From: Luteolibacter flavescens
GTDB lineage: Bacteria > Verrucomicrobiota > Verrucomicrobiia > Verrucomicrobiales > Akkermansiaceae
Length of the DNA stretch: 64,000 nt
Assembly: GCF_025950085.1 (NCBI RefSeq)
Contig: NZ_JAPDDS010000003.1
Coordinates: 186,001 to 250,000 of the forward strand
Reading direction: 5' to 3'
This document shows, in pieces, positions 34,496 through 45,700 of this stretch (position 1 is its first letter; the number at the start of each line of letters is the position of its first letter). Under the pieces are notes generated by a model. That model made no database searches. It was not told the origin of the DNA and saw nothing but the letters and a program-made list of their open reading frames with translations. Both the position numbers and the translations under genes were made by a program.

Positions 34496-37303
34496 ATGAA
34501 ACTCCTTCGACTGCTTCTCGGACTGGCCCTTGCATCATCCTCGCTGCATGCCGCCCCTACTCCTCTCGGGCAATTGACCCCGCTCGGAGACTCGTCCTAC
34601 GGCAGCGCCATGGATGCCAGCGGGACCTACGCCGTGGTCGGCTGCCGCATGAGGGCCGTGGACATCGGCGCGGTGGCACCCCGCACCGTGGAGCTGCTGG
34701 AGAGGAATCCGGCGAGCGGCGTCTGGGCGCGGGCGAAAGTGTTCACCGCACCTGATCCGGGACTCTACTTCGGATGGTCCGTCGCGATCGATGGCGACAA
34801 TGTAGTCGTGGGTGCCCCGTCGCTTCTCGGTGCCGGACAAGAGCAGCCCGGGGAAGGCGTGAATGGCCGCGTGTATGTGTATTCGAGGAATTCCGGCGGG
34901 ACCAATGCCTGGGGCCTCCAGCGAACCATCGTGGGGCCCAGCGAGGGCACAGGCGCGCACGTCTCGCTCTCCGGCACGCATTTCGCCGTGGGCACCCCTG
35001 CCCTGCTGGCCGGGGATGTCGGCCGTATCCAGATCCACGAACGGAATCAGGGCGGCGCGGCGAATTGGGGTCAGACTGCACAGATCTACAATCCCCAGAT
35101 GGGTGGCTCCAAGGGACCGGGCACACTCCGCTTCGGGACGAATTTCGACCTGCACGGCGAGGTGCTGGTTTGCGGTGCCATCGATGACTTCGAGGAAAGT
35201 ACCGTCGTGCGGACATTCCTCCGCAACCAGGGCGGACCGAATGTCTGGGGACTCTCGCAGACGCTTCCGCCCATGCAACCGGGCTACCGGCAGGGCCTGC
35301 AGGTGGCCGTCCACGGCGGACGCATGGTCGCCACCGGCATGACCACCGAGAACGTGCCGTACCTGAAGATCTACTGGAAGGACTCCGGCGGTCTCTTCAC
35401 CACCAGCACCGCCTACATGCCGGTGGCCGGATCGACTCCGCGCCGGGTGGCGATCAATGACGAGCTCTACGTCACGATGGATCGCGAGGACAGCGGCGAC
35501 GTCCGGGTGACCGTGAGCGTGTGGGATGGCACCACGGGTGATTATTACTTCGAGCACTCCAGCCGGATCATCGGCCGGGAGGACCTGCCGACTGCCACCT
35601 ACGCCCTCGCCGTGGCCACGGATGGCGTGCTCGCGGGCCTCGACCGGGTGGCCGGAGATCCGCCGTCCCACAGGGCGGGCATCATCCGCCCGCTGAGCCG
35701 GAATGCCGGTGGAGCGAATCAATTCGGCCCGCTTTCCCCCATCATTCCGAATGCCCCCGGCTCCGGCAGCTTCGGACGCGCCATGGCTCTCGCGGGGAAT
35801 TATCTGATCGTCGGTGAGTCGGATGCGGCGGTCGGCGGGACCGACCGCGGCACGGCCTACCTTTTCCAACGCATGCGGAGCAGCTTCGCCCCGGCTGCTG
35901 AGGAATGGCGGCTCCGCGCCCGGCTCGGCCCGCCCACCGGCGTCGATGCCGAGGACTTCGGCTCCTCGGTCGCGATCGGCACGGGCGGAATGATTGCCAT
36001 CGGTGCCCCGGGCGCCGCGGCCGGAGGAAACGCCCATCTTTTCCAGATCTCGGCGTGGGGATATCCCGCATTTCTCACCACCCTCAACCGCGGCATGCCC
36101 ACCGGCGACATCCGCTTCGGCAGTGCGGTGGCGGTGGTCAATAACAGCGAAGTCCTCGTCGGCGCTCCCGGAGCGGATGTCGACGGGACAAACGCCGGGG
36201 CTGTCTATCGATACGTCAGAGGAGCCAGCAGTTGGGGATGGTCCTCGCTCCTGAGAACGGACGCCGACGGCAGCCCCGCAGGAGACGGATTCGGCAACAG
36301 CCTCTCTTTTTCCAGCAACCGCCTCGCGGTCGGGGCCCTGTCGGACGAGAACAATGGCGCGGTTTACATGTATGATCGCTCGACCGCCGGTGCCTACACG
36401 CAGGCAGCGAAGCTCCAGCCGTCGGAAAGCGGGCACGGGCTCTTCGGCCTCACGGTCGCACTGCGGGAGGATCGGCTGGTTTCCGGCACCTTCAGCCTCG
36501 GCAAGGGCGAGGCATTCGTCTTCGAAAGAGGCCCCGGTGGCTGGTCGCAGGTCGCCCGGCTTGGCCCGGCCAGCCTGGACAATTTCGACAGCTTTGGCAG
36601 CTCCCTCGCGATCGGCCGCGACTTCATCATCGCCGGAGCGCCGGGAGACGACGGGGTGCCCATCGCGCCTTCCAGCAACCGCGGCATTGCCTATCAATTC
36701 CGCCGCGGTCCCACCACGTGGACGGCATCTAACAGCCTGACGCCCGATTACTTGAATGACTCCGGCAGTCTCCTCATCACCGGTGCCTCCGAGCAGCGGT
36801 TCGGCTCCGGCATGGCAGGCAGCGGCGACTACTTTGCCATCGCATCACCGGGCTACGACGCGGTCGGCACGGACACCGGCATCGTCCGCTTTTATCGCTA
36901 CGGGGGCTTCGAGCAGTGGGCGGAAAGCGAAAGCTTGCCCGCGAATCTTTCCGGCCTCCACGACGACCCGGACCAGGACGGACAGTCGAACCTTCTGGAA
37001 TACGCCGCCGGTAGCGATCCGAACGACGGCAGCAGCATGGCACAACTGGCCTACTCCTTCGTCACCAGCGGTGGTGCGACTTACTTCCATGGACGCCTCC
37101 TCAAACCGACATCGCCGGAGAGGCGCGGGATCACCTACCAGCTACAGGGAGGCACCAATCTGGCCATCATGTCGCCATCGCAGGTGACCGGCGTGGTGGA
37201 AGACGCCTCGGAAATCAGCGGCCGCTACTTCCAGCCGCTGTCCACGACTCCGAAGGCTTTCCTCCGGCTGAGCGTGGATTACGCCGGCTCAGTCGCCCCA
37301 TGA
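34496..37303 (+). CDS. Secreted FG-GAP/integrin-alpha-like beta-propeller protein
   Basis: This 935-residue protein has a signal peptide (about 1-21, LHA-APT). Repeats of about 60 residues recur through most of it with the FG-GAP theme: YFGWSVAIDGDNVVVGAPS, RFGSAVAVVNNSEVLVGAPGADVDG, GFGNSLSFSSNRLAVGA, FGSSLAIGRDFIIAGAPGDDG and RFGSGMAGSGDYFAIASPGYD. They should build propeller-type folds. Near the C-terminus DPDQDGQSNLLEYAAGSDPND is a calcium-type motif followed by a beta domain. The partner or ligand is unknown; it is probably cell-surface or extracellular. It is monocistronic and divergent from the antiporter. Confidence 0.85.
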   Translation: MKLLRLLLGLALASSSLHAAPTPLGQLTPLGDSSYGSAMDASGTYAVVGCRMRAVDIGAVAPRTVELLERNPASGVWARAKVFTAPDPGLYFGWSVAIDGDNVVVGAPSLLGAGQEQPGEGVNGRVYVYSRNSGGTNAWGLQRTIVGPSEGTGAHVSLSGTHFAVGTPALLAGDVGRIQIHERNQGGAANWGQTAQIYNPQMGGSKGPGTLRFGTNFDLHGEVLVCGAIDDFEESTVVRTFLRNQGGPNVWGLSQTLPPMQPGYRQGLQVAVHGGRMVATGMTTENVPYLKIYWKDSGGLFTTSTAYMPVAGSTPRRVAINDELYVTMDREDSGDVRVTVSVWDGTTGDYYFEHSSRIIGREDLPTATYALAVATDGVLAGLDRVAGDPPSHRAGIIRPLSRNAGGANQFGPLSPIIPNAPGSGSFGRAMALAGNYLIVGESDAAVGGTDRGTAYLFQRMRSSFAPAAEEWRLRARLGPPTGVDAEDFGSSVAIGTGGMIAIGAPGAAAGGNAHLFQISAWGYPAFLTTLNRGMPTGDIRFGSAVAVVNNSEVLVGAPGADVDGTNAGAVYRYVRGASSWGWSSLLRTDADGSPAGDGFGNSLSFSSNRLAVGALSDENNGAVYMYDRSTAGAYTQAAKLQPSESGHGLFGLTVALREDRLVSGTFSLGKGEAFVFERGPGGWSQVARLGPASLDNFDSFGSSLAIGRDFIIAGAPGDDGVPIAPSSNRGIAYQFRRGPTTWTASNSLTPDYLNDSGSLLITGASEQRFGSGMAGSGDYFAIASPGYDAVGTDTGIVRFYRYGGFEQWAESESLPANLSGLHDDPDQDGQSNLLEYAAGSDPNDGSSMAQLAYSFVTSGGATYFHGRLLKPTSPERRGITYQLQGGTNLAIMSPSQVTGVVEDASEISGRYFQPLSTTPKAFLRLSVDYAGSVAP

Positions 37304-37387
37304 GTCCGCAGGAGCACCGCCGCGCGCTCTTTTTCAAGCCCTTGCCACTTGCCACCGGACGCCGGGGGATTTACTCCCGGCTCCGTC

Positions 37388-38860
37388 ATGTCTGAAACCA
37401 CACAGCCCCAATCGACCGAAGCCGAACTCATCGCCGTCCGCCGTGAGAAGCTCGGCAAATTGCGCGAGCTGGGCGTGGACCCCTTCGGCGCGGCATTCGA
37501 GACCACCCACACGCCTGCGGCCCTGCGCGAAAACTTCGCGGAAGGCCTGCAAGTGAAGGTCGCCGGCCGCATCAATGGCTGGCGGAACATGGGCAAGTCC
37601 TGCTTCTTCCACGTGGGAGACATCCACGGCCAGGTCCAGGGCTTCATCTCCGTGAAGGAGCTCTCCACGGAAAACCTCGCGATCTTCGAGTGCCTGGAGC
37701 GCGGCGACTGGCTCGGCATCGAGGGCGAGACCTTCCTCACCCGCACCGGCGAGCCGACCGTGAAGGTCGCGAAGTTCACCGTGCTCTCGAAGTCCCTGCG
37801 CCCGATGCCCGACAAGTGGCACGGCGTGGCCGACCGCGAGATCAAGTACCGCAAGCGCCACCTCGACCTGATGTCGAATGAGGAAAGCGCCGCCGTCTTC
37901 GTCACCCGCAGCCGCATGGTCGCGGAGATCCGTGCCTTCTTCCACGAACTCGGCTACCTCGAGGTCGAGACGCCGATGCTGCAGGACATCCCCGGCGGAG
38001 CCGCCGCACGTCCCTTCGAGACCTATCACAATGCGCTCGGCATGCCGCTCACGATGCGCATCGCGCCTGAGCTTTTCCTCAAGCGCCTGCTGGTCGGAGG
38101 CTTCACGAAGGTCTTCGAACTGAACCGCAACTTCCGCAACGAAGGCATCTCGCGCCGCCACAATCCGGAATTCACCATGCTGGAGGCCTACCAGGCCTTC
38201 GCCGACTTCGAGATCATGGCGGACCTCGTCGAGACGCTGGTCTGCCGTCTCGCGGAGAAGTTCTGCGGCACGCTGAAGATCGAGCACAAGGACGAGGAGG
38301 GCAATGTCACCCGCACCATCAACCTCGAGCGCCCGTGGAAGCGCGCGAATTACCACGATCTCATCGCCGAGGCCGCCGGTGCCGACTTCTTCACCATCAC
38401 TCCCGAGCAACGCCGCCAGCGCTGCGAGGAACTCGGCGTGCAGATCTCCGAGAACATGGAGGACCACGAGGTGATCCAGCAGGTCTTCGAGAAGAAGGTC
38501 GAGGAGCACTCCTTCGATCCCTGCTTCGTCACCCGCGTCTCCAGCGAACTCGTCCCGCTCGCCAAGGTCACTCCCGGCGGCAAGACCGTTGAGGTCTACG
38601 AGCTCATCATCAACGGCCAGGAAATCAGCCCCGGCTACTCCGAGCTGAATGACCCGGACGTGCAGCGCGACCGCTTGGAGCACCAGGCAGGCGGCGAGGA
38701 AGAGCAGAAGGTGGACTACGACTTCATCGAGACGCTCGAGCACGGCATGCCTCCCGCGGGCGGCATCGGCATCGGCATCGACCGCCTCATCATGATGCTC
38801 ACCGGCGCGCCGACCATCCGCGACGTCATCCTCTTCCCGCTGCTGAAGCGGAAGGACTGA
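37388..38860 (+). CDS. lysS: Lysyl-tRNA synthetase, class II
   Basis: LysS charges tRNA-Lys. The 490-residue protein has an N-terminal OB fold (KVAGRINGWRNMGKSCFFHVGD), motif 1 in the FLHELGYLEVETPML-like FFHELGYLEVETPMLQ, motif 2 FELNRNFRNEGISRRHNPEFTMLE and motif 3 GGIGIGIDRLIMMLT. Length is normal. ATG 37388 starts right before the charged N-terminal extension and was chosen over an upstream in-frame codon lying in the 84-base gap after the FG-GAP protein gene. It is convergent with the helicase pair. Confidence 0.97.
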   Translation: MSETTQPQSTEAELIAVRREKLGKLRELGVDPFGAAFETTHTPAALRENFAEGLQVKVAGRINGWRNMGKSCFFHVGDIHGQVQGFISVKELSTENLAIFECLERGDWLGIEGETFLTRTGEPTVKVAKFTVLSKSLRPMPDKWHGVADREIKYRKRHLDLMSNEESAAVFVTRSRMVAEIRAFFHELGYLEVETPMLQDIPGGAAARPFETYHNALGMPLTMRIAPELFLKRLLVGGFTKVFELNRNFRNEGISRRHNPEFTMLEAYQAFADFEIMADLVETLVCRLAEKFCGTLKIEHKDEEGNVTRTINLERPWKRANYHDLIAEAAGADFFTITPEQRRQRCEELGVQISENMEDHEVIQQVFEKKVEEHSFDPCFVTRVSSELVPLAKVTPGGKTVEVYELIINGQEISPGYSELNDPDVQRDRLEHQAGGEEEQKVDYDFIETLEHGMPPAGGIGIGIDRLIMMLTGAPTIRDVILFPLLKRKD

Positions 38861-38871
38861 TCGGGGCGATC

Positions 38872-40896
38872 TCAGGCCGTCCTGATGACGATGAGCCGCT
38901 GGCCTGCACGGGTGAAGCCCATGTAGAGCTGGCGGGTCGCATCGTTTTTCAGTTCGGCCGATTCCTCCGCTGACAGGCGCGGGTCCCCTTCTCTTTCAAG
39001 CAGGGCATCCATTCCCAGCAGCATCACCACCGGAGCCTCCAGCCCGGTGGCGGCATTCAGTGTCGTCACCGAGCAGAAGGCCTCGGACGGGCGCGGCCCG
39101 GATTTCGCATCGCGAATCTTGTCCTTCCCGAGCTTGCGTTCGAGGGCATGCCGTAATGCCCACTCTTTCGGGCCATCGGCATGAAGGATCAGCAGGGACC
39201 CCGGGGCCAATCCCGACCCCAGTAGCTCCGCGGCCTGATTGGTCGCGCAGGCGATCTCGTCCTGAGCATTCGCAACGCGGATGACCAGCGGAGCCTCTCC
39301 ATCCTCCGGGATCTCGGCGAGCATCGCATCGTCCGGTACATTCAGATCCGTCTCACGTGGATCATCGCCGCAGCGTTCCTGATAGAAATCGCGGGCGAAT
39401 CGCAGGATCGCACGGGTGTTCCGATACGCTTTCGCCAGCTTGGTCGTGCGACCGCCACGCACGTCGATGCCGGCTGCCAGCCATGATTGGCGGCGGCGCA
39501 GGAACCCTTGCGTCGGATCTGCCGCGAGGAACAGATGCCCGCCCGGCTTGAGCCCCGCGAGGACCACCTCGAACCACAGCTTCGCGAAGAACTGCGCTTC
39601 ATCGATGAAGATGGCGTCGTAAGTCTGGAGCTTCACGGTCTTCTCCACGACCGCCTCGCGGTGAAAACGGAGCGCTACATTGTGCCAATCCGTGAGACCA
39701 CGGCGATCAAGCTCGTGCTGATATTCGCGGAAGAGTTCCCACAGGTCCTCACGCTGGCCTGCCGTCATCATCGTGCCGCGACCCGCGCGGTCGGCATCGA
39801 GATAGGCCTGCCGCTCAAGCAGCCGATGATCCTTGATCCAGCCGATTTCATCGACGAGGTAGGCACTGGAGAAACGATCCAATCTCTTCCGCCCTGCACG
39901 CATTTCGCTCACCAGCTTGACCGTCTGGTCCGGCCCCCATGGAAATTCCTTGCTGCCGAAATCTCGATTCAAGCAACGCCCGGCCCACTGGAAGAAGGTC
40001 AGGCAGTCGAGGGCGGCTCTCTTTCCACTCAGCTTCGCCGACCGCCGCTCGAGCTCATGCCGCAGCGGCTTGTTGTGGGTCAGCACCAGCACCCTCGCCC
40101 GAGGATGGAGCTTCGCCGACAAGAGCGCGCGATAAAGCAGCACCAGCGACTTCCCGCTGCCTGCCACGCCGGTCACCAGCTTGGTCTTGTTGGCCTTGCC
40201 ATGGACGATCTCCTCCTGCTCCGGAAGCAACTCCAGGTCGTTCTTCACGCACCACTCCTGATCGAAGTCGAGGAAGCCACCTCCGATGGCGGCCCCGATA
40301 TTCCGGTCCGCCGGACGACGCGCACTGAAGTCATCGGGCACCACCGACTCCGGCGTGAAGATGCGGCGCATGTGCCAGATCCCCGGCTCCGTCAGCGTGG
40401 ACTGCGCCAAGGCCTCCAGACGACGCTCGAAATGCGTCGGTGCCATCTGGTTGAGCCCCAGATAGCCGGTCGATTCATCGCCACGCATCAGCATGACCTC
40501 GTCGATGGTGCGCTCTTCCACATTGGGAAAGACCACCAGGGTCTTCACGGGAAGCTTGCCCTCCAGCGGGCCGAATTCCCCGCTCGCGAGTTCCACGAAC
40601 TTTTCTAACAGCTCCCGCTCCCCGCTGCCGATGTCCTCGGGCTCGATCACCTGATCCTCCGCGAAGAAGTCCCGCTGGAGCGCGGCTTCCACCATCTTCT
40701 GCGAAGTATCCGCCACTTGGATCAGGAAGGCATAGCGCTCGCGCCAGACGAGGAACACCTGCGGCCTGCTGCCGTCATCCGCCTCCATGGAAAACCACGC
40801 GGTGAAGTCGTCAGGCAGCTTCTTGAGCACCTTGCGGAACAGATGAAGAGGGCTGCCGGGCTTGCCGCGGAGCTGGTCGGGGATGATGCGGGCCAT
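38872..40896 (-). CDS. UvrD/Rep-like SF1 helicase
   Basis: The 674-residue protein has an N-terminal region of about 215 residues with NERD-like features (VFLVWRERYAFLIQVAD, KTLVVFPNVEER), though nuclease residues cannot be confirmed. The helicase core follows: Walker A GVAGSGKS (about 243-250), VLVLTHNKPLRHEL, motif II FIDEAQFF, LFLAADPTQGF, AYRNTRAILRFA, and the C-terminal motif LYMGFTRAGQRLIVI. It is the second gene of an operon with the Dna2/Upf1-like helicase (12-base gap). The module may act in DNA repair or phage defence; neither can be settled from sequence alone. Confidence 0.87.
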   Translation of the reverse strand: MARIIPDQLRGKPGSPLHLFRKVLKKLPDDFTAWFSMEADDGSRPQVFLVWRERYAFLIQVADTSQKMVEAALQRDFFAEDQVIEPEDIGSGERELLEKFVELASGEFGPLEGKLPVKTLVVFPNVEERTIDEVMLMRGDESTGYLGLNQMAPTHFERRLEALAQSTLTEPGIWHMRRIFTPESVVPDDFSARRPADRNIGAAIGGGFLDFDQEWCVKNDLELLPEQEEIVHGKANKTKLVTGVAGSGKSLVLLYRALLSAKLHPRARVLVLTHNKPLRHELERRSAKLSGKRAALDCLTFFQWAGRCLNRDFGSKEFPWGPDQTVKLVSEMRAGRKRLDRFSSAYLVDEIGWIKDHRLLERQAYLDADRAGRGTMMTAGQREDLWELFREYQHELDRRGLTDWHNVALRFHREAVVEKTVKLQTYDAIFIDEAQFFAKLWFEVVLAGLKPGGHLFLAADPTQGFLRRRQSWLAAGIDVRGGRTTKLAKAYRNTRAILRFARDFYQERCGDDPRETDLNVPDDAMLAEIPEDGEAPLVIRVANAQDEIACATNQAAELLGSGLAPGSLLILHADGPKEWALRHALERKLGKDKIRDAKSGPRPSEAFCSVTTLNAATGLEAPVVMLLGMDALLEREGDPRLSAEESAELKNDATRQLYMGFTRAGQRLIVIRTA

Positions 40897-40908
40897 GGTA
40901 AAATCGTC

Positions 40909-42633
40909 TCAGCTCAGGACTCCGCCGCATGAGCCTGCCGCGCGGAGGAGGGATAGCGCCAGTGCGGCTTTTTCGTCGTACTCGGCACGGCGCTCAAGCC
41001 ACTCGCGGAAGGCGGCGGAATGAATCAGGATCACTTTCGTCCGGGCGCGGGTCACCGCCACATTCAGCCGCTGCGGGAAGACGAGGAAGTCCGCGAGGCG
41101 ATCCATGAAATCGCGATCCGAGACGGTGAAGCTCACAATCATCGCTTCCCGCTCCTGCCCTTGGAATCTCTCCACGGTATCCACCGCGAGATTCCGGATG
41201 CCCGGCACCTTTGAGAAGCGCGGGAAATGCAGCAGCTTCCTCACCTTCGCCGCCTGTGCCCGGAATGGCACCACCACACCGATCTCCGCGGGCGCCACTC
41301 CCCCGGCGAGCATTTCCTCGATCAAGGCAGCCGTCGCCTCCGCTTCCTCCGATGAAGCAGAGCGATTGCCCTCATGATCCAGTCCCAGGCTCACCAACGA
41401 CGGCTCGCGATCCAGCAAGGCGCTTCCCACATTCTTCATCGCGAAGCGGTGCGAGGCGATCTCCCGGGCTGACTTCAGCTTGCCTTGGTAAAAGCTTTCC
41501 GACGGCCACTCGGCCAGCGGCGCATTCAGCCGGTAGGTGGTGTCCAGCATCGTGCTAGCCCCGCTCCTGGCCAGGGATACGAACACGGAGTCCTCGGTGG
41601 GATCGATCACCGGACGCTGCACCACCGGCGGGAGCTGGCAGTGATCGCCGAAGAAGAAAAAGCGCTCCGCCCGCAGCATCGGCATCATCGCCGCCTCCAC
41701 CCGCATCTGGCTGGTCTCGTCGATCACCGCCACGTCGAAGCGAGCCTCGGAGGCCCGTGTTGTGAAAAGCGAGATCGGCGTGATGCCCACCACATACGGA
41801 CCCGGGTGGTCCACCAGTCCCGTGTCGGCGAAATCGAACCGGAAGTCGATGCCGTCTGAATCCTGCGGCATCACGTCGGACACCTTGAAGACCGGGCAAT
41901 CCACCAGGGGGCGGATCTTTCGCAGGGCATTGTGGATCGCCCGGTGCGTGAAAGCGCTCACGAGCACCCGCTGTCCATCCTCCACGAGCCGCCGCACGGT
42001 CTCCGCAAGCGCCCGGGTCTTACCCGTCCCCGGTGGTCCCTGAACGAGGTGCAGACGAGACGCGGCGAGGCAGCGCGCAACGGCATCTTTCTTCGAGTCA
42101 TCGAGATCGACGTCCTCCAACTTCTCCATCTCCTCGTCGTAGGCATCAAGGTCGAAGTCATCGTCGATCTGGCCATTGAGCAGCGGCAGCACCACGTCCC
42201 GTCCGTGTGCCGACCTCGCAAGCTCGCCGAGGGCTTTCAGATAGTATTCGGAGAGATCCACGTGGTCCTCGTCCAAGGTCCAGCCACCCGTCCCGGAAGG
42301 TCGCCGACTGGCCCGGACCGTGAGCCCCTTGTCAGTCAGGCCGAGGAAAATGGCAGGCACCCAATCGTGTCCGCCGGGGTCATTCTGGCTCAGCCTCACC
42401 CGGTCCTCTTCACGGAAGAATGCGATATCTTCCTCCGAAGGATGGAAATGCACCAACCATTCCCCGCCCGCCGAATCGATCTCGCTGATCTCCAACAGCC
42501 CGATGGCTCGACACCCCTCGACGCGTTCCGCGAGCGGCTTGCCCCAGCGCTCGCGGGCCTGATCCCAACCATGACGAGCCTCCTCACGGATTCTCGATTC
42601 AAGGTCGGTTAAAAATTCAGCAGCCTGGGTCAT
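40909..42633 (-). CDS. Dna2/Upf1-like SF1B helicase
   Basis: The 574-residue protein has an N-terminal beta-rich region (about 35-130), likely the stalk or 1B-type domain. The core follows: Walker A GPPGTGKT (about 198-205), VLVSAFTHRAIHNAL, motif II VAVIDETSQM, motif III FFFFGDHCQLPPVV, DTTYRLN, then GVVVPFRAQAAKVRKLL, DTVERFQGQEREAMIVSF and NVAVTRARTKVILI. These are the Dna2/Upf1 hallmarks; no nuclease domain is visible. It is the first gene of the two-helicase operon, and a GTTAAG/CTTAAC inverted repeat lies just before its ATG. Confidence 0.9.
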   Translation of the reverse strand: MTQAAEFLTDLESRIREEARHGWDQARERWGKPLAERVEGCRAIGLLEISEIDSAGGEWLVHFHPSEEDIAFFREEDRVRLSQNDPGGHDWVPAIFLGLTDKGLTVRASRRPSGTGGWTLDEDHVDLSEYYLKALGELARSAHGRDVVLPLLNGQIDDDFDLDAYDEEMEKLEDVDLDDSKKDAVARCLAASRLHLVQGPPGTGKTRALAETVRRLVEDGQRVLVSAFTHRAIHNALRKIRPLVDCPVFKVSDVMPQDSDGIDFRFDFADTGLVDHPGPYVVGITPISLFTTRASEARFDVAVIDETSQMRVEAAMMPMLRAERFFFFGDHCQLPPVVQRPVIDPTEDSVFVSLARSGASTMLDTTYRLNAPLAEWPSESFYQGKLKSAREIASHRFAMKNVGSALLDREPSLVSLGLDHEGNRSASSEEAEATAALIEEMLAGGVAPAEIGVVVPFRAQAAKVRKLLHFPRFSKVPGIRNLAVDTVERFQGQEREAMIVSFTVSDRDFMDRLADFLVFPQRLNVAVTRARTKVILIHSAAFREWLERRAEYDEKAALALSLLRAAGSCGGVLS

Positions 42634-42639
42634 GGGGAA

Positions 42640-42655
42640 GTTAAGTCACCTTAAC
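42640..42655. promoter_or_regulatory. Inverted repeat GTTAAG-TCAC-CTTAAC before the helicase operon
   Basis: Perfect 6-bp arms with a 4-base spacer end 7 bases upstream of the first helicase ATG (minus strand). It could be an operator or a small 5' UTR hairpin that hides the start. No regulator gene is adjacent. Confidence 0.35.
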
Positions 42656-42731
42656 AACCCATGACCGTAGGGGAAGCGTTGAATCCGGGACTCCGACACC
42701 ATGCCGGAGCCCGCCAATCATGCCACTGCAC

Positions 42732-45700
42732 TCACTTCCCTGCAGCCCACTTCACGGAGTTGGCGATCAGCTTGCGGAAGTTCGGCTCCTCATGGGCCTC
42801 GCCGTCGTGGCCGGGGGCGATGCAAACGATGCGCGACTTCGGGTGCTCGACGATCCAGACGGACGGGTGCTTCTTGCCGGTCTGGCCGGAGACGGAGGTC
42901 TCGATGAGCACCTGCACCTTGGCAGCGGGATCGAGGTTCACCTGATAGAGCTCGTCCTTCAGCCTGAACTCACGCTGGAGTCCGGCGACGACAGGGTGAT
43001 CCGCCTTGGTGACCGTAAGGCCGAATTCACCGAGCGGGTCGTGGGCGCGGGCACCGCCGCCGACGAAGGTGCTGTTGAAAGCGGGCCACTCGCCGAAGTT
43101 ATACCACGTAGCCGGGTGGAGCAGCACGAGGCCGCCGCCATCCGCGATGAAGGACGCGAAGGCACGCTGGAACTCGGCGCTCTTCACATAGGCCGGATCA
43201 TTCGAGCTGAAGAGGAAGACATCCGTGCGGGCCAGCTCCTCGGCAGCCTTGGCCGGGTCGGTGGTGTAGAGCGTGGCGCAGCCTGCCTCGCGGAGGATTT
43301 CCTGGTCTTCCTGATCATACCAGCGCGGGAAGTCATGCGAACCACCGCCACCCGCAAGCAGCACTCGCAGCTTCTCCTTCGTCGCCGGCAGGGATGCGTT
43401 CGATTGCTCGGCTGGGCCACCGTCCACCGGTTGCGCGGCGAGCTTCCCGTCGCTGGAGGCGGACTCCAGGGTGATCGCGGCGATCATCGGTGCGGCAATC
43501 TTGTTGCCGCTGGTGAGGACGAGCTTCTCGATCACTCCATCTTTCTTCTTCAAATCGCGCCACAGGTAGCGGATCTGGCCGTGGCTCACGAGGTCGGCCC
43601 AAGCTGAGCCGGGGACATCGATGCGGCCCGCGTGATCGGCGAATTCCACGCCGTTGCGCAGCGCGATCTCTTCCACGCCACCGCCCGCATAGTGGACGCC
43701 GATGGTCACCAGCGGCTCCTTCTCCTGCATGACGGGGAAGCCCCATCCGGCGACACCACCCAGCACATGGATGCGACCTGCCGCGGCATTCACCGGGATC
43801 TCGATCTTCTCCGGCATCGTGCGGCTCACCGCGCGATCTTCCATGCCACCCTTCAGCACGATCACATTCTTACCACCTGCGGTGGTGAGCGGATCGGAGA
43901 GTTGGAATGGCACGCCTCGCTCCTCGATCAGGCCGTAGCGCTTGAGACCGACGCGGTCGCTCGGGGTATCCTGGGCGAGATACACGCCGCGGCTACCATC
44001 GGCAGTCGCCGCCTTGCCAAAGGACACCGTGTGGAAGCGCTGCTCGCCGGAGCGCAGGTAGGTGATCAGGTCGCGCAGCGGTTCGGCACCCAGACCTTCG
44101 TAGCCTTCCGGCATGAGGGATTTTCCGGTGTTCGAGCGGCTGGCGATAGTGTTGCGCGGCACCTCCGTTTCACCCGCGGCATTCTTCACGAAGATGCTTC
44201 CGGCCGTCTCGCGGCTGACGAAGCCCGCCAGCGTCTTGCCGTCGGTGGTGGTGATGTTCCACATGTGGTAGCTCGGCTCCACCTCACGGTTCGGATCCAC
44301 GATGTGGGTCAGCAGTGTCTCGATGCCGTGGACGCCCATGCCCTCGAGCACGGGGCCGACGAGGGCACCTTCATCGCGATACTTGTGGCATGCGGCACAG
44401 GAGGCAAAGAGTGCCTTGCCCATCTCGGCATTGCCCGGCTTGCTGACTTCGGGAAGCAGGCGCGCGATGATCGCGTCCTTCGCCTCGCTCGCCCCGCGCA
44501 GCTTCTTCATCAGCGGCGCGGCGTGCTCCTTCACCTTCGCATCCGGGTGATCGGCCAGGCGCGGCAGCACCGTGGTGCCGACGACTGCCAGCGTGAGTTC
44601 GCCGCTGTCGAGGGCATCGATCAATGCGATGGCCGAAGCAGGCTTTCCAAGCAGCGCTTCCAGCACCTTCGCCTTGTCCTGCGCGCCGAGCGACGGCAGC
44701 GCGGCGATCAGCAGCTTCGCACCATCCTGTGAAGCGCTGGCCGCGATCGCGTCGCGAACCGCACCCGACTTCGCGGCCCCGGCTCCAAGCGCCTTGGCCA
44801 GATCCTGCGAGTAAACCGGCAGCGCAGCGAGGGAGACGAGCACCTGTTCATCGGTGCCCGCAGTCTTCAGCAGCTCCGCCACCGCGGCGTTGAGCTGCTC
44901 TTCCTTCCAGCCCTTCGCGGCGAGCGGCAGGGCAGCCGCGCGCACCTTTGGCGTGCCCTTCGTGGCAAGCTCGCCGAGTGCTCCGTCGAGGCGGGCATTG
45001 CGCGGGAGCTCTCCCTGATAGAGCGAGTTCAGGCAAGCCACGGCCATTTCCTCCGAGCTCTCCAGCGCGGAGAGCATGCCGGCAAGCTGGTTTGCATCCT
45101 TGCGACCGGCATCGAAGAGCAGGCGGACGAGACCCGCGTGCTTCGCCGCGTCGGGACGGGCGAGCGCCTTCGCCAATACGGCGGCGGGATCATGCTTTGA
45201 GAGGCGGGCGACTGCCGCGAGCGTCCAGCGGTCATCCGTCGGCACGGCGGCGAGGACTTCCGGGGAAAGCTTTGCCTCTGTTGGAAGACCGGCAAGCCAC
45301 TGCAGTCGGACCCGCGATTCCTTTTCCGCGCCGAGGCGGGTTCCGATCGCATCCACGACCTTCTTCGTGGCAAGCTTCGGATGGGCACCGATCACGCGGC
45401 CCGCCGTGACGCGAACGCCCATGTCGGGATCTCCCAGCGCGGCGATGACTTCATCCTCTTCCAGCACGCCGGCGGCGGCACGCACCCACATCGAGTGGAT
45501 CTTTGCCACGCCCTTGGCGTCCTTCAGCTTCAGCGCGGCGGTCTTCACGTCGCCTTCCTCGATCAGCCGCTGGGCACGGAAGCGCACCTCGCGGTTCGGG
45601 TGGGAGAGCGCAGCAATGCGGCCATCGGGCGTCGTCAGGTCGGCCTTCGGCAGCGCCTTCGATTGCTTGTGCGAGTAGCGCTGGATACGGCCGAAGAAGT

